A stretch of 29,668 nt of DNA from Eubacterium sp. CAG:251 (GTDB taxonomy: Bacteria > Bacillota > Clostridia > Oscillospirales > Acutalibacteraceae), in the NCBI GenBank assembly GCA_000436835.1, contig FR889160.1, positions 1 to 29,668 of the forward strand, given 5' to 3'. Below are positions 8,351 through 16,803 of the stretch, in pieces. Position 1 is the first letter of the stretch. Each line of letters starts with the position of its first letter. Made by a program: the position numbers and the translations under genes. Below the pieces are notes generated by a model. It searched no databases. It was given only the letters and a program-made list of their open reading frames with translations, and was not told the DNA's origin.

Positions 8351-10777
8351 ATGAAGTTTAAACACAAAATTGATAAATTCGTATCGACATTATCTGAAAG
8401 AATTTCAAGCGGCGGAGTATCTCAGCTTGAAGTTAAGGCTGAGGGCGAAAGAGATATATTCGGCAATATGCCTGCCCTTGCAAGAAAAGCGGCGTCAGAA
8501 GGTATTGTGCTTTTAAAAAACAATAATGCCCTGCCCTATAAGCTTGATACAAAAATTTCTGTTTTCGGCAGATGTCAGCTTGATTATTTCTATGTCGGCT
8601 ACGGCAGCGGCGGCGACGTTAACGCTCCATACTTTGTAAACGTTATTGACGGAATAAAAAATGCGGGCGGCCACGTTAACGAATGGCTTTTGGAATATTA
8701 CAAGGATTTCACTAAAAACAATCCTGCACCTCACGGCTTTTGGGGTCATTGGCCTATGAATTTTGAAGAGCCGAGCCTTGATGATAAAATGATTGAAAGA
8801 GCAAGTGAAGAAAGCGACGTTGCACTCGTTGTTATCGGTCGTGCCGCAGGTGAGGACAGAGAAAACACTCTTACCAAAGGCAGTTACTACCTTACCGATG
8901 AGGAACGTAATCTATTAGACAATGTTTGCAATCATTTCAGCAATGTTACTGTTTTGCTTGACTGCGGCAACATTATTGATATGCAGTGGGTACTTGACTA
9001 TGAGGAAAGGCTTAGAGGTATAATTTACGCTTGGCAAGGCGGAATGGAAAGCGGTAATGCTATTGCAGATGTGCTTTTCGGCAGAGTTAACCCATCAGGC
9101 AGGCTTACAGATACGATTGCTGTAAGATATGAAGATTATCCAAGTGCAATGCATTTCGGCAACAAGCTATTTAACACTTATGTTGAGGATATATTTGTAG
9201 GTTACAGATATTTTGAAACTTTCTCTAAGGAAAAGGCGCTGTTTCCGTTTGGTTACGGTTTAAGCTATTCTAATTTTGATATTGAAGTTTTGGATTTCAA
9301 GGCTGACAATGACAAAATTAAGGTTGAAGTTAGGGTTACGAATATCGGCGATGTAGCGGGAAAAGAAGTGGTCGAACTTTATGCAAATGCACCGCAGGGT
9401 AAGCTTTCAAAGCCTGTTATGAGCCTTGTTGCATTTGACAAAACAATTAATCTTGAACCAAAGGAAAGTCAAAAAATCACTCTTGAAGTGCCTGTTTATC
9501 TACTCGCTTCATTTGACGATACGGGTGCTACGGGGCATAAATATTCTTACATTTTGGAAAAGGGCGAATATAAATTCTTTATCGGCGAAAATGTAAGAGA
9601 CGTGGATGAGGCAGGCTCTTTTGAGCTAAAGGAGGACAGGGTTTTAGAGGAGCTTGAAGCTGTTTGCGCTCCAAAGGAGTATATGGACAGAATTGTTGCG
9701 TTTAAAGTCAACGGTTCATTCATTCCCAAAAAGGTTGCACTCAAGCCGGAAAAGCCGTATCTTCGCAAAAGAATACTTGATAATCTTCCTAAGGAAATCG
9801 GTCACGTTGTTCATAATTACAATTTTTCCCAAGTTAAATCGGGGGAAATCAGCGTTGAAAAATTTGTATCAAGCTTAACAAATCAAGAATTAGAAGCGCT
9901 CACACGTGGAGAAGGCGGAATGGACAGCAGCTACGGCGTTGCAGGCAATGCAGGCGCTTTTGGCGGAATTATCCCTGAGCTCAACAAAAAAGGCGTACCT
10001 GCCGTTATTACTACCGACGGACCGGCAGGAATAAGAATAAGAAAATACACCTCTCTGCTGCCATGCGGAACTGCACTTGCAAGCACATTTAATACACGAC
10101 TCGTTGAAGAACTTTGTTCTGAAATGGGCAAAGAGCTTAAAAATGCAGGCTCAAATGTGCTTTTGGCACCGGGAATGAACATTCACAGAAATCCACTATG
10201 CGGCAGAAACTTTGAATATTTCAGTGAAGACCCACTTCTTACAGGTAAAATGGCAGTGGCTTTTGTCAGAGGTATTCAGTCAAGCGGCGGCTCGGCTTGT
10301 CCTAAGCATTTTGCGTGCAATAATCAGGAATCGAGCAGAACGATTAACAACTCTATTGTATCTCAGCGTGCGCTTCGTGAAATATATCTTAAAGGCTTTG
10401 AAATTTGCGTAAAAGAGGCTAAACCTTTAAATATTATGACGAGCTACAACAAAATCAACGGAGTTTGGAGCCATTATAATTACGACCTTGCCACCACGGT
10501 TTTAAGAAAGGAATGGGGCTTTGACGGCTGTGTTATGACCGATTGGTGGATGAAGCACTCCGCAAGCCATGAATTTCCCAATCTTCGTGATAACGCTTAT
10601 CGTGTTCGCTCGCAGGTTGACGTTTATATGCCCGGCTCATTTAAGAGAACGGAGAAAAAATATAAGCCTGACAATTCCCTTTTGGAAACTATCGGGCTTA
10701 AAAACGGAATAACAAGAGGCGAGCTTGAACGTTCGGCAATCAATGTACTTAATATGATATTAAAGCTTGAATATTAA
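8351..10777 (+). CDS. GH3 beta-glucosidase with reversed domain order
   Basis: Hydrolyses beta-linked gluco-oligosaccharides such as cellobiose; there is no signal peptide, so it is probably cytoplasmic. The 808-aa protein has its GH3 domains in swapped order. The C-domain comes first (about residues 35-310, with ASEGIVLLKNNNALP), then an Fn3-like domain (about 320-430), then the catalytic (alpha/beta)8 N-domain (about 510-800, with GPAGIRI, LLAPGMNIHRNPLCGRNFEY and CPKHFACNNQE). The nucleophile is predicted as the Asp in VMTDWW, near 731. This arrangement is known from Ruminococcus albus and Butyrivibrio GH3 enzymes. It is divergent from the maltodextrin operon and has its own promoter, and ends at a bidirectional terminator. 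The exact beta-glucoside substrate is not determined. Confidence 0.93.
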   Translation: MKFKHKIDKFVSTLSERISSGGVSQLEVKAEGERDIFGNMPALARKAASEGIVLLKNNNALPYKLDTKISVFGRCQLDYFYVGYGSGGDVNAPYFVNVIDGIKNAGGHVNEWLLEYYKDFTKNNPAPHGFWGHWPMNFEEPSLDDKMIERASEESDVALVVIGRAAGEDRENTLTKGSYYLTDEERNLLDNVCNHFSNVTVLLDCGNIIDMQWVLDYEERLRGIIYAWQGGMESGNAIADVLFGRVNPSGRLTDTIAVRYEDYPSAMHFGNKLFNTYVEDIFVGYRYFETFSKEKALFPFGYGLSYSNFDIEVLDFKADNDKIKVEVRVTNIGDVAGKEVVELYANAPQGKLSKPVMSLVAFDKTINLEPKESQKITLEVPVYLLASFDDTGATGHKYSYILEKGEYKFFIGENVRDVDEAGSFELKEDRVLEELEAVCAPKEYMDRIVAFKVNGSFIPKKVALKPEKPYLRKRILDNLPKEIGHVVHNYNFSQVKSGEISVEKFVSSLTNQELEALTRGEGGMDSSYGVAGNAGAFGGIIPELNKKGVPAVITTDGPAGIRIRKYTSLLPCGTALASTFNTRLVEELCSEMGKELKNAGSNVLLAPGMNIHRNPLCGRNFEYFSEDPLLTGKMAVAFVRGIQSSGGSACPKHFACNNQESSRTINNSIVSQRALREIYLKGFEICVKEAKPLNIMTSYNKINGVWSHYNYDLATTVLRKEWGFDGCVMTDWWMKHSASHEFPNLRDNAYRVRSQVDVYMPGSFKRTEKKYKPDNSLLETIGLKNGITRGELERSAINVLNMILKLEY

Positions 10778-10818
10778 TATTATTTTACCTGCAAGTTCAA
10801 AAATATATTTAAGCACAA

Positions 10819-10854
10819 AAAACTCCCCGAAGATTTATTTCTTCGGGGAGTTTT
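10819..10854. terminator. Bidirectional terminator between beta-glucosidase and pheT genes
   Basis: A 14-bp perfect stem (10819-10832 with 10841-10854; core ACTCCCCGAAG) has an 8-nt loop. A-rich on one side and T-rich on the other, it works in both directions. It separates the two convergent genes, ending 11 bp from the pheT stop. Confidence 0.92.
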
Positions 10855-10864
10855 ATTTGAAACA

Positions 10865-13225
10865 TTACTTTTTAAGTTTAATGCCTTGTAAATCAAGCTT
10901 ATCGATAACAGTATTAACGATATCCATAACTTCTTCACGGGTAAGAGTTTTCTCCGGATGAGAAAATGTTATACGTGTTGTGATTGACTTAGCATCGCCG
11001 TCACAATAAGTATCAACAACCTCAATCTTTTTAACAAGGTTGCTCTTAGCATCTTCAATAGCAGCCTTAATAGGAGCAAATTTATCTGTTACGAATGAAA
11101 GGTCAATTTCCATTGCAGGATATTTTGACGGTTCTTCATAACTGATGCTTGAATTAGCAATTTGCGCAAATTCCTGAATGTCAATTTCAGCAAATACGAT
11201 TGAAGCCTTTTTATCAAGTTTCTTTGATACTACAGGGTGAACGATACCGATAGTACCGAGTTCCCTACCGTCGCAAATAATTTTATTAAGATTTCTTGGG
11301 TGCTCATAAGAATGAGCCTTAGTAGCAGGGGCATAATCAAGTGATTTGTGTTTAATGTTATCGGTAAATGTTGCAAGCATATCACGAAGTTCAAAATAAA
11401 GCTTTTCAACACTCTTGGTTTTACTGAAAAGAGTAATTGCAAGCATTTTATGCTCATCAACAAGACCGTCACTCTTAAGACCCTTAGCGACTCTGCCAAT
11501 CTCGAACACGCCAAAATCAGGCGCATAAGAGGTATTATATTTAACCTGGCAAAGCTGAGTCGGCACTATTGAGTTACGAATAGTTTCAATATTAGGATTT
11601 GTCGCATTAACAAGCTTAATATTATCCTCAACTTCGATGCCGAGAGCTTTATATTCGTCATAATAAGCCCAAACGTAAGAATGAAGTTCGTGAAGATTGA
11701 AATGATTTACAAGAATGTCCTTAATCTTATCCTCATCTGTCTTTTCGATAGCAGGACGAACAGGATAAAGAGGAGCAACGGCGGTATGAATTGCAAAATT
11801 ATCATAGCCGTAAATTCTTGTGATTTCCTCGATAATATCAGCTTTGATTGTAACATCTTTAGTAGCTCTCCAACTTGGAACAACTACACTGAAATTATCA
11901 TTATCAACCTTAGCGTCAAAGCCTAATGAAGAAAGAGTTGAAATAATGGTATCGTTGTCAATTTCAATACCTGTATATTTATCAACAAATGCCTTATCAA
12001 AGTCAAGCTCAACGGTATCATAATGAAAAGCATATTCATCTGTAAGAGATGATACAACCTTAACTTCCTTATCAACGTCAGTCATAAGCTTAACAAAACG
12101 GGCAATGGCAGGAACTGTCATTTCAGGGTCAAGGCACTTTTCATATCTCATTGAAGCATCTGTTCTGTGAGCAAGGCGAACTGTTGACTTACGGATTGAA
12201 ACGGCATTAAACGTTGCAGATTCAAGAGTAAGAGTATGGGTATCATCAACAATTTCGCTGTCAAGACCGCCCATAATACCGGCAATTGCAACAGGCGTAT
12301 TATCGTTGCAAATCATAAGTGTATTTTCATCTATATTTCTTTCAACACCGTCAAGAGTTTGGAAAGTGAAAGGAGTATCAAAACGTTTAATTCTAATCTT
12401 TTCAACCTTGCGAGAATCAAATGCGTGCATAGGCTGACCCATTTCAAGCATAAGGTAATTAGTAAGGTCGGCAAGGAAGTTAATAGCTCTCATTCCGCAA
12501 TAGAAAAGACGGATACGCATATTAACGGGAGATACACTTGTGTTAATATTTTCAACCTGAAGGCAAGAATATCTTTGGCAAAGCGGGTCCTCAATTTTCA
12601 TATCAACCTTAGGCAAATTATTATATTGAGTTAAATCAACGGTTTCAAGCGGTTTAAGTTCTCTGCCTGCAAGAGCAGCAAATTCACGGGCAATACCGTA
12701 ATGACCCCAAAGGTCGGGACGGTTTGTAAGAGATTTATTATCAACCTCAAAAATGATATCGTCAACCTGATACGCTTCTTTTATATCGGTACCGTTGGGC
12801 AAATCGTCTGTAATTTCCATAATACCGCTGTTATCGTCAGAAATACCGATTTCGCTTTCACTGCAACACATACCGTTTGAGATAAAGCCTGCAAGCTTTC
12901 TCGGTGCAATCTCAATATCGCCGATTTTAGCGCCAACCTTTGCAAAAGCGGTTTTAAGACCTACTCTTACGTTAGGTGCGCCGCAAACAACGTCTGTAAG
13001 CTCACCGTCACCTGCGTCAACCTTAAGAAGATGAAGTTTTTTTGAATCAGGGTGATTTTCTACAGATTTAATTTCAGCAACAACGATGCCGCTGATATCC
13101 GAACCCTTGAAGAAAATCTCATTTTCAACCTCTGCGGTGGAAAGAGAGAAACGATGGATAAGGTCAACCTTATCAAGACCTGTAAAATCAACAAAGTCTG
13201 AAATCCAATTCATTGATAAAAACAT
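10865..13225 (-). CDS. pheT: Phenylalanine-tRNA ligase beta subunit
   Basis: Beta chain of the alpha2beta2 enzyme that charges tRNA-Phe, and site of editing of mischarged tyrosine. The 786-aa length is normal. Domains in order: an N-terminal B1 region, the EMAP-like tRNA-binding OB fold (about 40-150, with DSKKLHLLKVDAG), the B3/B4 editing region (about 210-380), B5 (about 400-470), the catalytic-like core, and the C-terminal FDX-ACB anticodon-binding domain (about 690-786). The ATG has GGGGAGG upstream. It follows pheS by 17 nt and is expressed from the T-box-controlled promoter upstream of pheS. Confidence 0.97.
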   Translation of the reverse strand: MFLSMNWISDFVDFTGLDKVDLIHRFSLSTAEVENEIFFKGSDISGIVVAEIKSVENHPDSKKLHLLKVDAGDGELTDVVCGAPNVRVGLKTAFAKVGAKIGDIEIAPRKLAGFISNGMCCSESEIGISDDNSGIMEITDDLPNGTDIKEAYQVDDIIFEVDNKSLTNRPDLWGHYGIAREFAALAGRELKPLETVDLTQYNNLPKVDMKIEDPLCQRYSCLQVENINTSVSPVNMRIRLFYCGMRAINFLADLTNYLMLEMGQPMHAFDSRKVEKIRIKRFDTPFTFQTLDGVERNIDENTLMICNDNTPVAIAGIMGGLDSEIVDDTHTLTLESATFNAVSIRKSTVRLAHRTDASMRYEKCLDPEMTVPAIARFVKLMTDVDKEVKVVSSLTDEYAFHYDTVELDFDKAFVDKYTGIEIDNDTIISTLSSLGFDAKVDNDNFSVVVPSWRATKDVTIKADIIEEITRIYGYDNFAIHTAVAPLYPVRPAIEKTDEDKIKDILVNHFNLHELHSYVWAYYDEYKALGIEVEDNIKLVNATNPNIETIRNSIVPTQLCQVKYNTSYAPDFGVFEIGRVAKGLKSDGLVDEHKMLAITLFSKTKSVEKLYFELRDMLATFTDNIKHKSLDYAPATKAHSYEHPRNLNKIICDGRELGTIGIVHPVVSKKLDKKASIVFAEIDIQEFAQIANSSISYEEPSKYPAMEIDLSFVTDKFAPIKAAIEDAKSNLVKKIEVVDTYCDGDAKSITTRITFSHPEKTLTREEVMDIVNTVIDKLDLQGIKLKK

Positions 13226-13242
13226 ATTTAATTCCTCCCCTC

Positions 13243-14298
13243 TTAATTTTCGTCGTCAGTAAACTGCGATAATGTTTTCAAGCTACCGCTGTTTAAATCA
13301 CGAATGTCTTTAATTCCGTATTTCATCATAACAAGCCTTGTAAGACCTAAGCCAAATGCAAAGCCTGTATATTCATCAGGGTCAATTCCGCCTGCTTTAA
13401 GAACCTCAGGATGAATCATTCCGCAAGGGCAAAGTTCAAGCCAGCCGCTGTGCTTACAGCTCGGACAGCCTTCGCCGCCGCAGATAAGGCAACTTATATC
13501 AAGTTCAAAGCCCGGCTCTACAAACGGGAAGAAGCCCGGACGAAGTCTGACCTTAATATCCTTTTGGAATACCTCTGAAAGCATAGTTTTCATAAAGTAA
13601 ATAAGATTTGAAATAGAAATATTCTTATCAACCATAACGCCTTCCATTTGGAAGAATGTATTTTCGTGGCAAGCGTCCGTCGCTTCATTTCTAAAGCATC
13701 TGCCGGGGAAAATAGCCTTAATAGGTACACCGTCATTAACAAGCGCATCTCTGTACTTCTTATAAATAGCATTTTGAGCGGCAGAAGTCTGGCTCTTTAA
13801 AAGCTGACCGTTAGTAAGATAATATGTATCCTGCATATCACGGGCCGGGTGATGCTTAGGAATATTAAGCGATTCAAAGCATTCATAATCTGTTACAATC
13901 TCGCTGTAATCCTCAACAGTAAAGCCCATTGACTTAAATATTCTTTCACATTCTCTTTGAACAAGAGTAATCGGGTGATATGAGCCTCTATCCATAACCG
14001 GTGGCATAGAGAGGTCAAACTCAGGCATAAGCTCAATTTCCTTTTGAATTTCCTTTTCCTTAAGCTCCTGAGTTTTCTCTGTAATTTTTTCGTTTACAAG
14101 ACCTTTAAGCTCGTTAACCTTTTGACCGAATACCTTTCTTTCATCATTAGAAAGCTCTTTCATACCCTTAAGAAGGTCTGTAACGCTGCCCTTTTTTCCA
14201 AGATATGATACTCTGATATTTTCAATATCTGCAAGATTATCAATCTTTTCAAGTTCGGATACAAACTTTTCTTTTAGTTCTAAAATTTTGTTATCCAT
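13243..14298 (-). CDS. pheS: Phenylalanine-tRNA ligase alpha subunit
   Basis: Catalytic chain of class II phenylalanyl-tRNA synthetase, forming phenylalanyl-adenylate and transferring it to tRNA-Phe. The 351-aa protein has an N-terminal coiled coil for tRNA contact (about 1-90), motif 2 in GRCFRNEATDACHENTFFQ and motif 3 in GFAFGLGLTRLVMMKYGI near the end. A cysteine-rich insert (CLICGGEGCPSC, continuing to CPCG) precedes motif 3; similar Cys-rich versions occur in many Firmicutes PheS and could bind metal. The ATG has GGAGG about 7 nt upstream. Confidence 0.97.
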   Translation of the reverse strand: MDNKILELKEKFVSELEKIDNLADIENIRVSYLGKKGSVTDLLKGMKELSNDERKVFGQKVNELKGLVNEKITEKTQELKEKEIQKEIELMPEFDLSMPPVMDRGSYHPITLVQRECERIFKSMGFTVEDYSEIVTDYECFESLNIPKHHPARDMQDTYYLTNGQLLKSQTSAAQNAIYKKYRDALVNDGVPIKAIFPGRCFRNEATDACHENTFFQMEGVMVDKNISISNLIYFMKTMLSEVFQKDIKVRLRPGFFPFVEPGFELDISCLICGGEGCPSCKHSGWLELCPCGMIHPEVLKAGGIDPDEYTGFAFGLGLTRLVMMKYGIKDIRDLNSGSLKTLSQFTDDEN

Positions 14299-14321
14299 AA
14301 TTTCCTCCGTTTTTTAACAAT

Positions 14322-14350
14322 AAAAAAATCGCCTCATAAAAATGAGACGA
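14322..14350 (-). terminator. Regulated terminator of the pheST T-box
   Basis: On the minus strand the stem TCGTCTCAT/ATGAGGCGA (14350-14329) contains one G-U pair and is followed by a T-run at 14328-14322. It competes with the antiterminator formed around the T-box core, so it should form when tRNA-Phe is charged. Confidence 0.88.
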
Positions 14351-14560
14351 ATAATATCCGTGGTACCACTCAAATTGCACAAACAATGTGCCACTCAAAA
14401 TCCTTAACGCAGATATACGCCCTACTTTTCATAGGAAGCTCGTGAGTCGAAATTCATTGATAAAAGCAATACGGCACTTTCAGCATATGCGCCGTTCTCT
14501 GAAAAAGCAAAATTATCAACTACTTTTGGCTTGCGCCCTCAGTCATTGCATTTAATTTAT
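14322..14560 (-). ncRNA. T-box leader (Phe-specific) controlling pheST
   Basis: Senses uncharged tRNA-Phe and switches between terminator and antiterminator. Read on the minus strand, the leader has a stem I with an AGAGAA element (near 14500), a specifier codon TTC at 14451-14449 in the GAATTTCGACTC context, and the T-box core GAGTGGTACCACGG (about 14371-14358), whose bulge pairs with the tRNA acceptor end. A terminator hairpin follows (14350-14329) with seven T residues (14328-14322). The pheS ribosome binding site lies just after it. The 5' boundary is approximate. Confidence 0.93.
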
Positions 14561-14566
14561 ACAAAG

Positions 14567-14595
14567 ATTTTAAACCAAAAAGCGTTTTAAGTCAA
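14567..14595 (-). promoter_or_regulatory. Promoter of the pheST T-box transcript
   Basis: On the minus strand, TTGACT (14595-14590) and TAAAAT (14572-14567) are separated by 17 nt. Transcription from here would start just before the stem I region of the T-box leader. Confidence 0.7.
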
Positions 14596-14625
14596 GTATT
14601 TTCGAAATGAAATTTAAAAAAGGTA

Positions 14626-14654
14626 TTGTAATTTTAGGCAAATATGTATATAAT
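14626..14654 (+). promoter_or_regulatory. Promoter of ireB and the downstream small gene
   Basis: TTGTAA (14626-14631) and TATAAT (14649-14654) are separated by 17 nt. A second TATAAT at 14660-14665 lacks a matching -35. The promoter is back-to-back with that of pheST, about 30 bp away. Confidence 0.65.
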
Positions 14655-14689
14655 TAGTGTATAATGCTTTATAGGGAGGTGACTTTACC

Positions 14690-14932
14690 ATGACTGATAA
14701 AACTATGACTTTTAGAATTGGTGACGATCACGAAGATGTTATGAAAGAAACTTTGACAGAAGTTTTTGACGCTTTGCAGGAAAAGGGCTACAACCCTATC
14801 AACCAAATTGTAGGTTATATTCTTACAGAGGACCCAACATACATCACTACTCATAACAATGCAAGAAGCTTGATAAGACGGCTTGACCGAGACGAGCTTT
14901 TGGCTGCAATGGTAAAGTCCTATCTCGATTAA
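14690..14932 (+). CDS. ireB: IreB-family regulatory phosphoprotein (UPF0297)
   Basis: Small cytoplasmic protein of the UPF0297/YrzL family. In Enterococcus faecalis IreB is phosphorylated by the Ser/Thr kinase IreK on N-terminal threonines and negatively affects cephalosporin resistance. The 80-aa product matches the family along its full length, including the N-terminal threonines (MTDKTMTF), the GYNPINQIVGYILTEDPTYI block and the NARSLIRRLDRDE block. GGGAGGTG precedes the ATG. In many Firmicutes the gene sits between alaS and ruvX; here it is divergent from pheST and followed by an unrelated small gene. No kinase or phosphatase partner is in the window. Confidence 0.93.
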   Translation: MTDKTMTFRIGDDHEDVMKETLTEVFDALQEKGYNPINQIVGYILTEDPTYITTHNNARSLIRRLDRDELLAAMVKSYLD

Positions 14933-14951
14933 AATTAAAGGAGGGTTATCT

Positions 14952-15251
14952 TTGGCAGAAAGCAAGAAGGAAAAAATCCTTGAATACAAAGGTAAGCCTT
15001 TGGTAAGATGTGGCAAAACAATTTACTATGGCAGTATGAGCGACCCTTATGTAATTTGTCTTAACATTCTCAACGATGAGGATATAAAGGGATTAAAGGT
15101 ATCAGGCAAGGTTGCAATCCAGCTTATTGATACTGACCCGTCGGTTACATCACCAAAGGAAAAGATTATTAAAAAAAGTGAAAAGCAAGGTCTTTTCAAT
15201 GCACTTGATTTAGGTGCAGTTTGGCTTGAAAGAGCTTTAAAAAAGCAATAA
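14952..15251 (+). CDS. Uncharacterised 99-aa protein co-transcribed with ireB
   Basis: I do not recognise this family. The start is TTG, supported by AAAGGAGGG at 14937-14945; no in-frame ATG is better placed. It follows ireB by 19 nt, and a terminator follows its stop, so the two genes form one unit. The protein is soluble and lysine-rich at both ends, with an apparent beta-rich middle (YKGKPLVRCGKTIYYGSMSD, then VSGKVAIQLIDTD) and a helical C-terminus ending in ALKKQ. It has no signal peptide and no membrane segment. The single Cys in LVRCGK is not part of a metal motif. The coding call rests on the strong ribosome binding site, the operon position and a protein-like composition. Confidence 0.8.
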   Translation: MAESKKEKILEYKGKPLVRCGKTIYYGSMSDPYVICLNILNDEDIKGLKVSGKVAIQLIDTDPSVTSPKEKIIKKSEKQGLFNALDLGAVWLERALKKQ

Positions 15252-15263
15252 TCTAATGGAATT

Positions 15264-15290
15264 AAGCGTCGTATAAACGGCGCTTTTTTT
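15264..15290 (+). terminator. Terminator after the ireB unit
   Basis: The stem AGCGTCGT/ACGGCGCT (15265-15272 with 15277-15284, one G-U pair) has a 4-nt loop and is followed by seven T residues. Confidence 0.9.
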
Positions 15291-15341
15291 ATTTTTACTG
15301 CAAATAATACCTTTTAAGCGCTATAGTCTATTAATTATATA

Positions 15342-15357
15342 AATGCTTTAAAGCATT
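15342..15357. promoter_or_regulatory. 16-bp perfect palindrome at the symporter promoter, possible operator
   Basis: AATGCTTTAAAGCATT is a perfect 16-bp inverted repeat without spacer. It overlaps the first two bases of the predicted -35 element (15356-15361) of the symporter gene, where a bound dimeric repressor or activator could act. No T follows that would make it a terminator. The regulator is unknown. Confidence 0.45.
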
Positions 15358-15384
15358 GTAGTATTTAAAAATTTATGATATAAT
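15356..15384 (+). promoter_or_regulatory. Extended -10 promoter of the alanine symporter gene
   Basis: TTGTAG (15356-15361), 17 nt, then TATAAT (15379-15384) preceded by TGA, giving an extended -10 (TGnTATAAT). The start codon is 33 nt beyond the -10, with AAGGGG as ribosome binding site. Confidence 0.72.
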
Positions 15385-15416
15385 AAACGTCTATGATATA
15401 ACTTAAGGGGAAAATT

Positions 15417-16793
15417 ATGTCCAATATATCCAATATAATAGTAGCTATTTATAATTTCCTATGGGGAGATTTAATTACACTGAATTTTAAAGGGACAAGT
15501 ATCGGTATTCCTTTGCTTGTAATCCTTCTTATTCCGACGGGTATTTATTTTACCGTTCGCACAAGATTTATGCCGATTAGGAAATTGCCGCAAATGGTGA
15601 GAGCGCTCGGCGAAAAGAAGGACGATAAAAGCAATCTGTCAACCTTTCAAACGCTGATAGTATCAACTGCTACAAGGGTTGGTATGGGTAATCTTGTCGG
15701 CGTTGTTGCGGCAGTATCCGTCGGTGGCGCAGGCGCAGTATTTTGGATGTGGGTTTCGGCATTTTTAGGTGCGTCAACCGCTTATGTTGAGGGCACGCTT
15801 GCCCAACTCCACAAGAAAAAAGACCCGCTTTACGGCGGCTATCACGGCGGTCCTGCTTACTACATTCACGACTTTGTGGAGCAAAAGAGAAAGAAAAAAA
15901 TCAAAAAATCTTTTATTGCAATTTTATTTGCGATTTTCGGTTTAATTTGCTGGTGCGGAATAAGTCAGGTTGTCAGCAATTCCGTTACCTCGGCTTTTAA
16001 AAATGCTTTTTCAATTCCTCCGATTTACACAACCGTTGTGCTTGTAATTATTGCGGCAGTGATTGTGCTTAGAAAAAACGCAACGGTCAGGGTGCTTGAT
16101 ATTATTGTACCGATAATGGCAGTCGTATATTTTCTTGTAACAATATTTATTATAGTTAAAAATATTAATTTAATGCCGGGTGTATTTGAAAGAATATTTA
16201 AAGAAGCGTTTGGACTGAAGCAGGTTGCGGGTGGCGGCTTCGGTGCTGTTTTAATGAACGGAATTAAGCGTGGCTTATTCTCTAACGAAGCAGGCTCAGG
16301 TTCGGCTCCCTGTGCGGCAGCGGCGGCAGAGGGCAAGAAGCCTCAAACAGTCGGTATGGTTCAGTCGCTCGGAGTGCTTATTGATACAATCGTTATTTGT
16401 ACCTGCACGGCTATGATAATGCTTTTAGTTCCCGAAGAAATAACAAAAGGCAAGCAAGGAATGGACCTTTTGCAATGTGCTATGGACTATCATCTCGGAA
16501 GCTTCGGCACAATATTTGTTGCAATTATTCTGTTTTTATTCAGCTTTTCAACCTTTATAGGTATTCTTTTCTATGCAAGGTCAAATGTGGCATATATCTG
16601 CGGCAACAATTGGTGGAGCCAAACGCTTTATAAAATAGTTGCTCTTGTAATGCTCTTTATCGGCGGACTTCAGGCATATACAATTGTTTGGGATTTAGGC
16701 GACGTGGGCATAGGTCTTATGACAATTGTTAATTTAATAATCATTATCCCTATGTCAAGTCAAGCAATCAAGCTGCTTGATAAAAAGGATTAA
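15417..16793 (+). CDS. Sodium/alanine (glycine) symporter, AGCS family
   Basis: Membrane transporter that takes up alanine or glycine with Na+ (family 2.A.25). The 458-aa length is normal. The sequence has about ten hydrophobic segments and the family blocks MGNLVGVVAAVSVGGAGAVFW and LYGGYHGGPAYYI in the first half, and GLFSNEAGSGSAP in the middle, which belongs to the substrate/ion site region. It has its own extended -10 promoter with an overlapping palindrome and its own terminator, so it is a single-gene unit. The preference for alanine, glycine or another small amino acid cannot be read from sequence. Confidence 0.94.
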   Translation: MSNISNIIVAIYNFLWGDLITLNFKGTSIGIPLLVILLIPTGIYFTVRTRFMPIRKLPQMVRALGEKKDDKSNLSTFQTLIVSTATRVGMGNLVGVVAAVSVGGAGAVFWMWVSAFLGASTAYVEGTLAQLHKKKDPLYGGYHGGPAYYIHDFVEQKRKKKIKKSFIAILFAIFGLICWCGISQVVSNSVTSAFKNAFSIPPIYTTVVLVIIAAVIVLRKNATVRVLDIIVPIMAVVYFLVTIFIIVKNINLMPGVFERIFKEAFGLKQVAGGGFGAVLMNGIKRGLFSNEAGSGSAPCAAAAAEGKKPQTVGMVQSLGVLIDTIVICTCTAMIMLLVPEEITKGKQGMDLLQCAMDYHLGSFGTIFVAIILFLFSFSTFIGILFYARSNVAYICGNNWWSQTLYKIVALVMLFIGGLQAYTIVWDLGDVGIGLMTIVNLIIIIPMSSQAIKLLDKKD

Positions 16794-16803
16794 AATAAAA
16801 ATT

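Noticed and set aside
8351..10777. Reversed GH3 domain order as an assembly or recombination error
   Set aside because: The frame is intact over 808 codons with its own promoter, ribosome binding site and terminator, and the same order is known in Ruminococcus albus enzymes.
12236..12634. 132-codon plus-strand frame inside pheT
   Set aside because: It is antisense to the conserved pheT coding sequence, has no ribosome binding site, and its composition is that of a complementary-strand shadow.
14669..15016. 115-codon minus-strand frame opposite ireB
   Set aside because: It covers a clear UPF0297 gene and the start of its partner, and has no translation signals.
15252..15416. Glycine riboswitch in front of the alanine/glycine symporter
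   Set aside because: The leader after the -10 is only about 30 nt, and the upstream part holds a terminator and a palindrome, with no glycine aptamer features.
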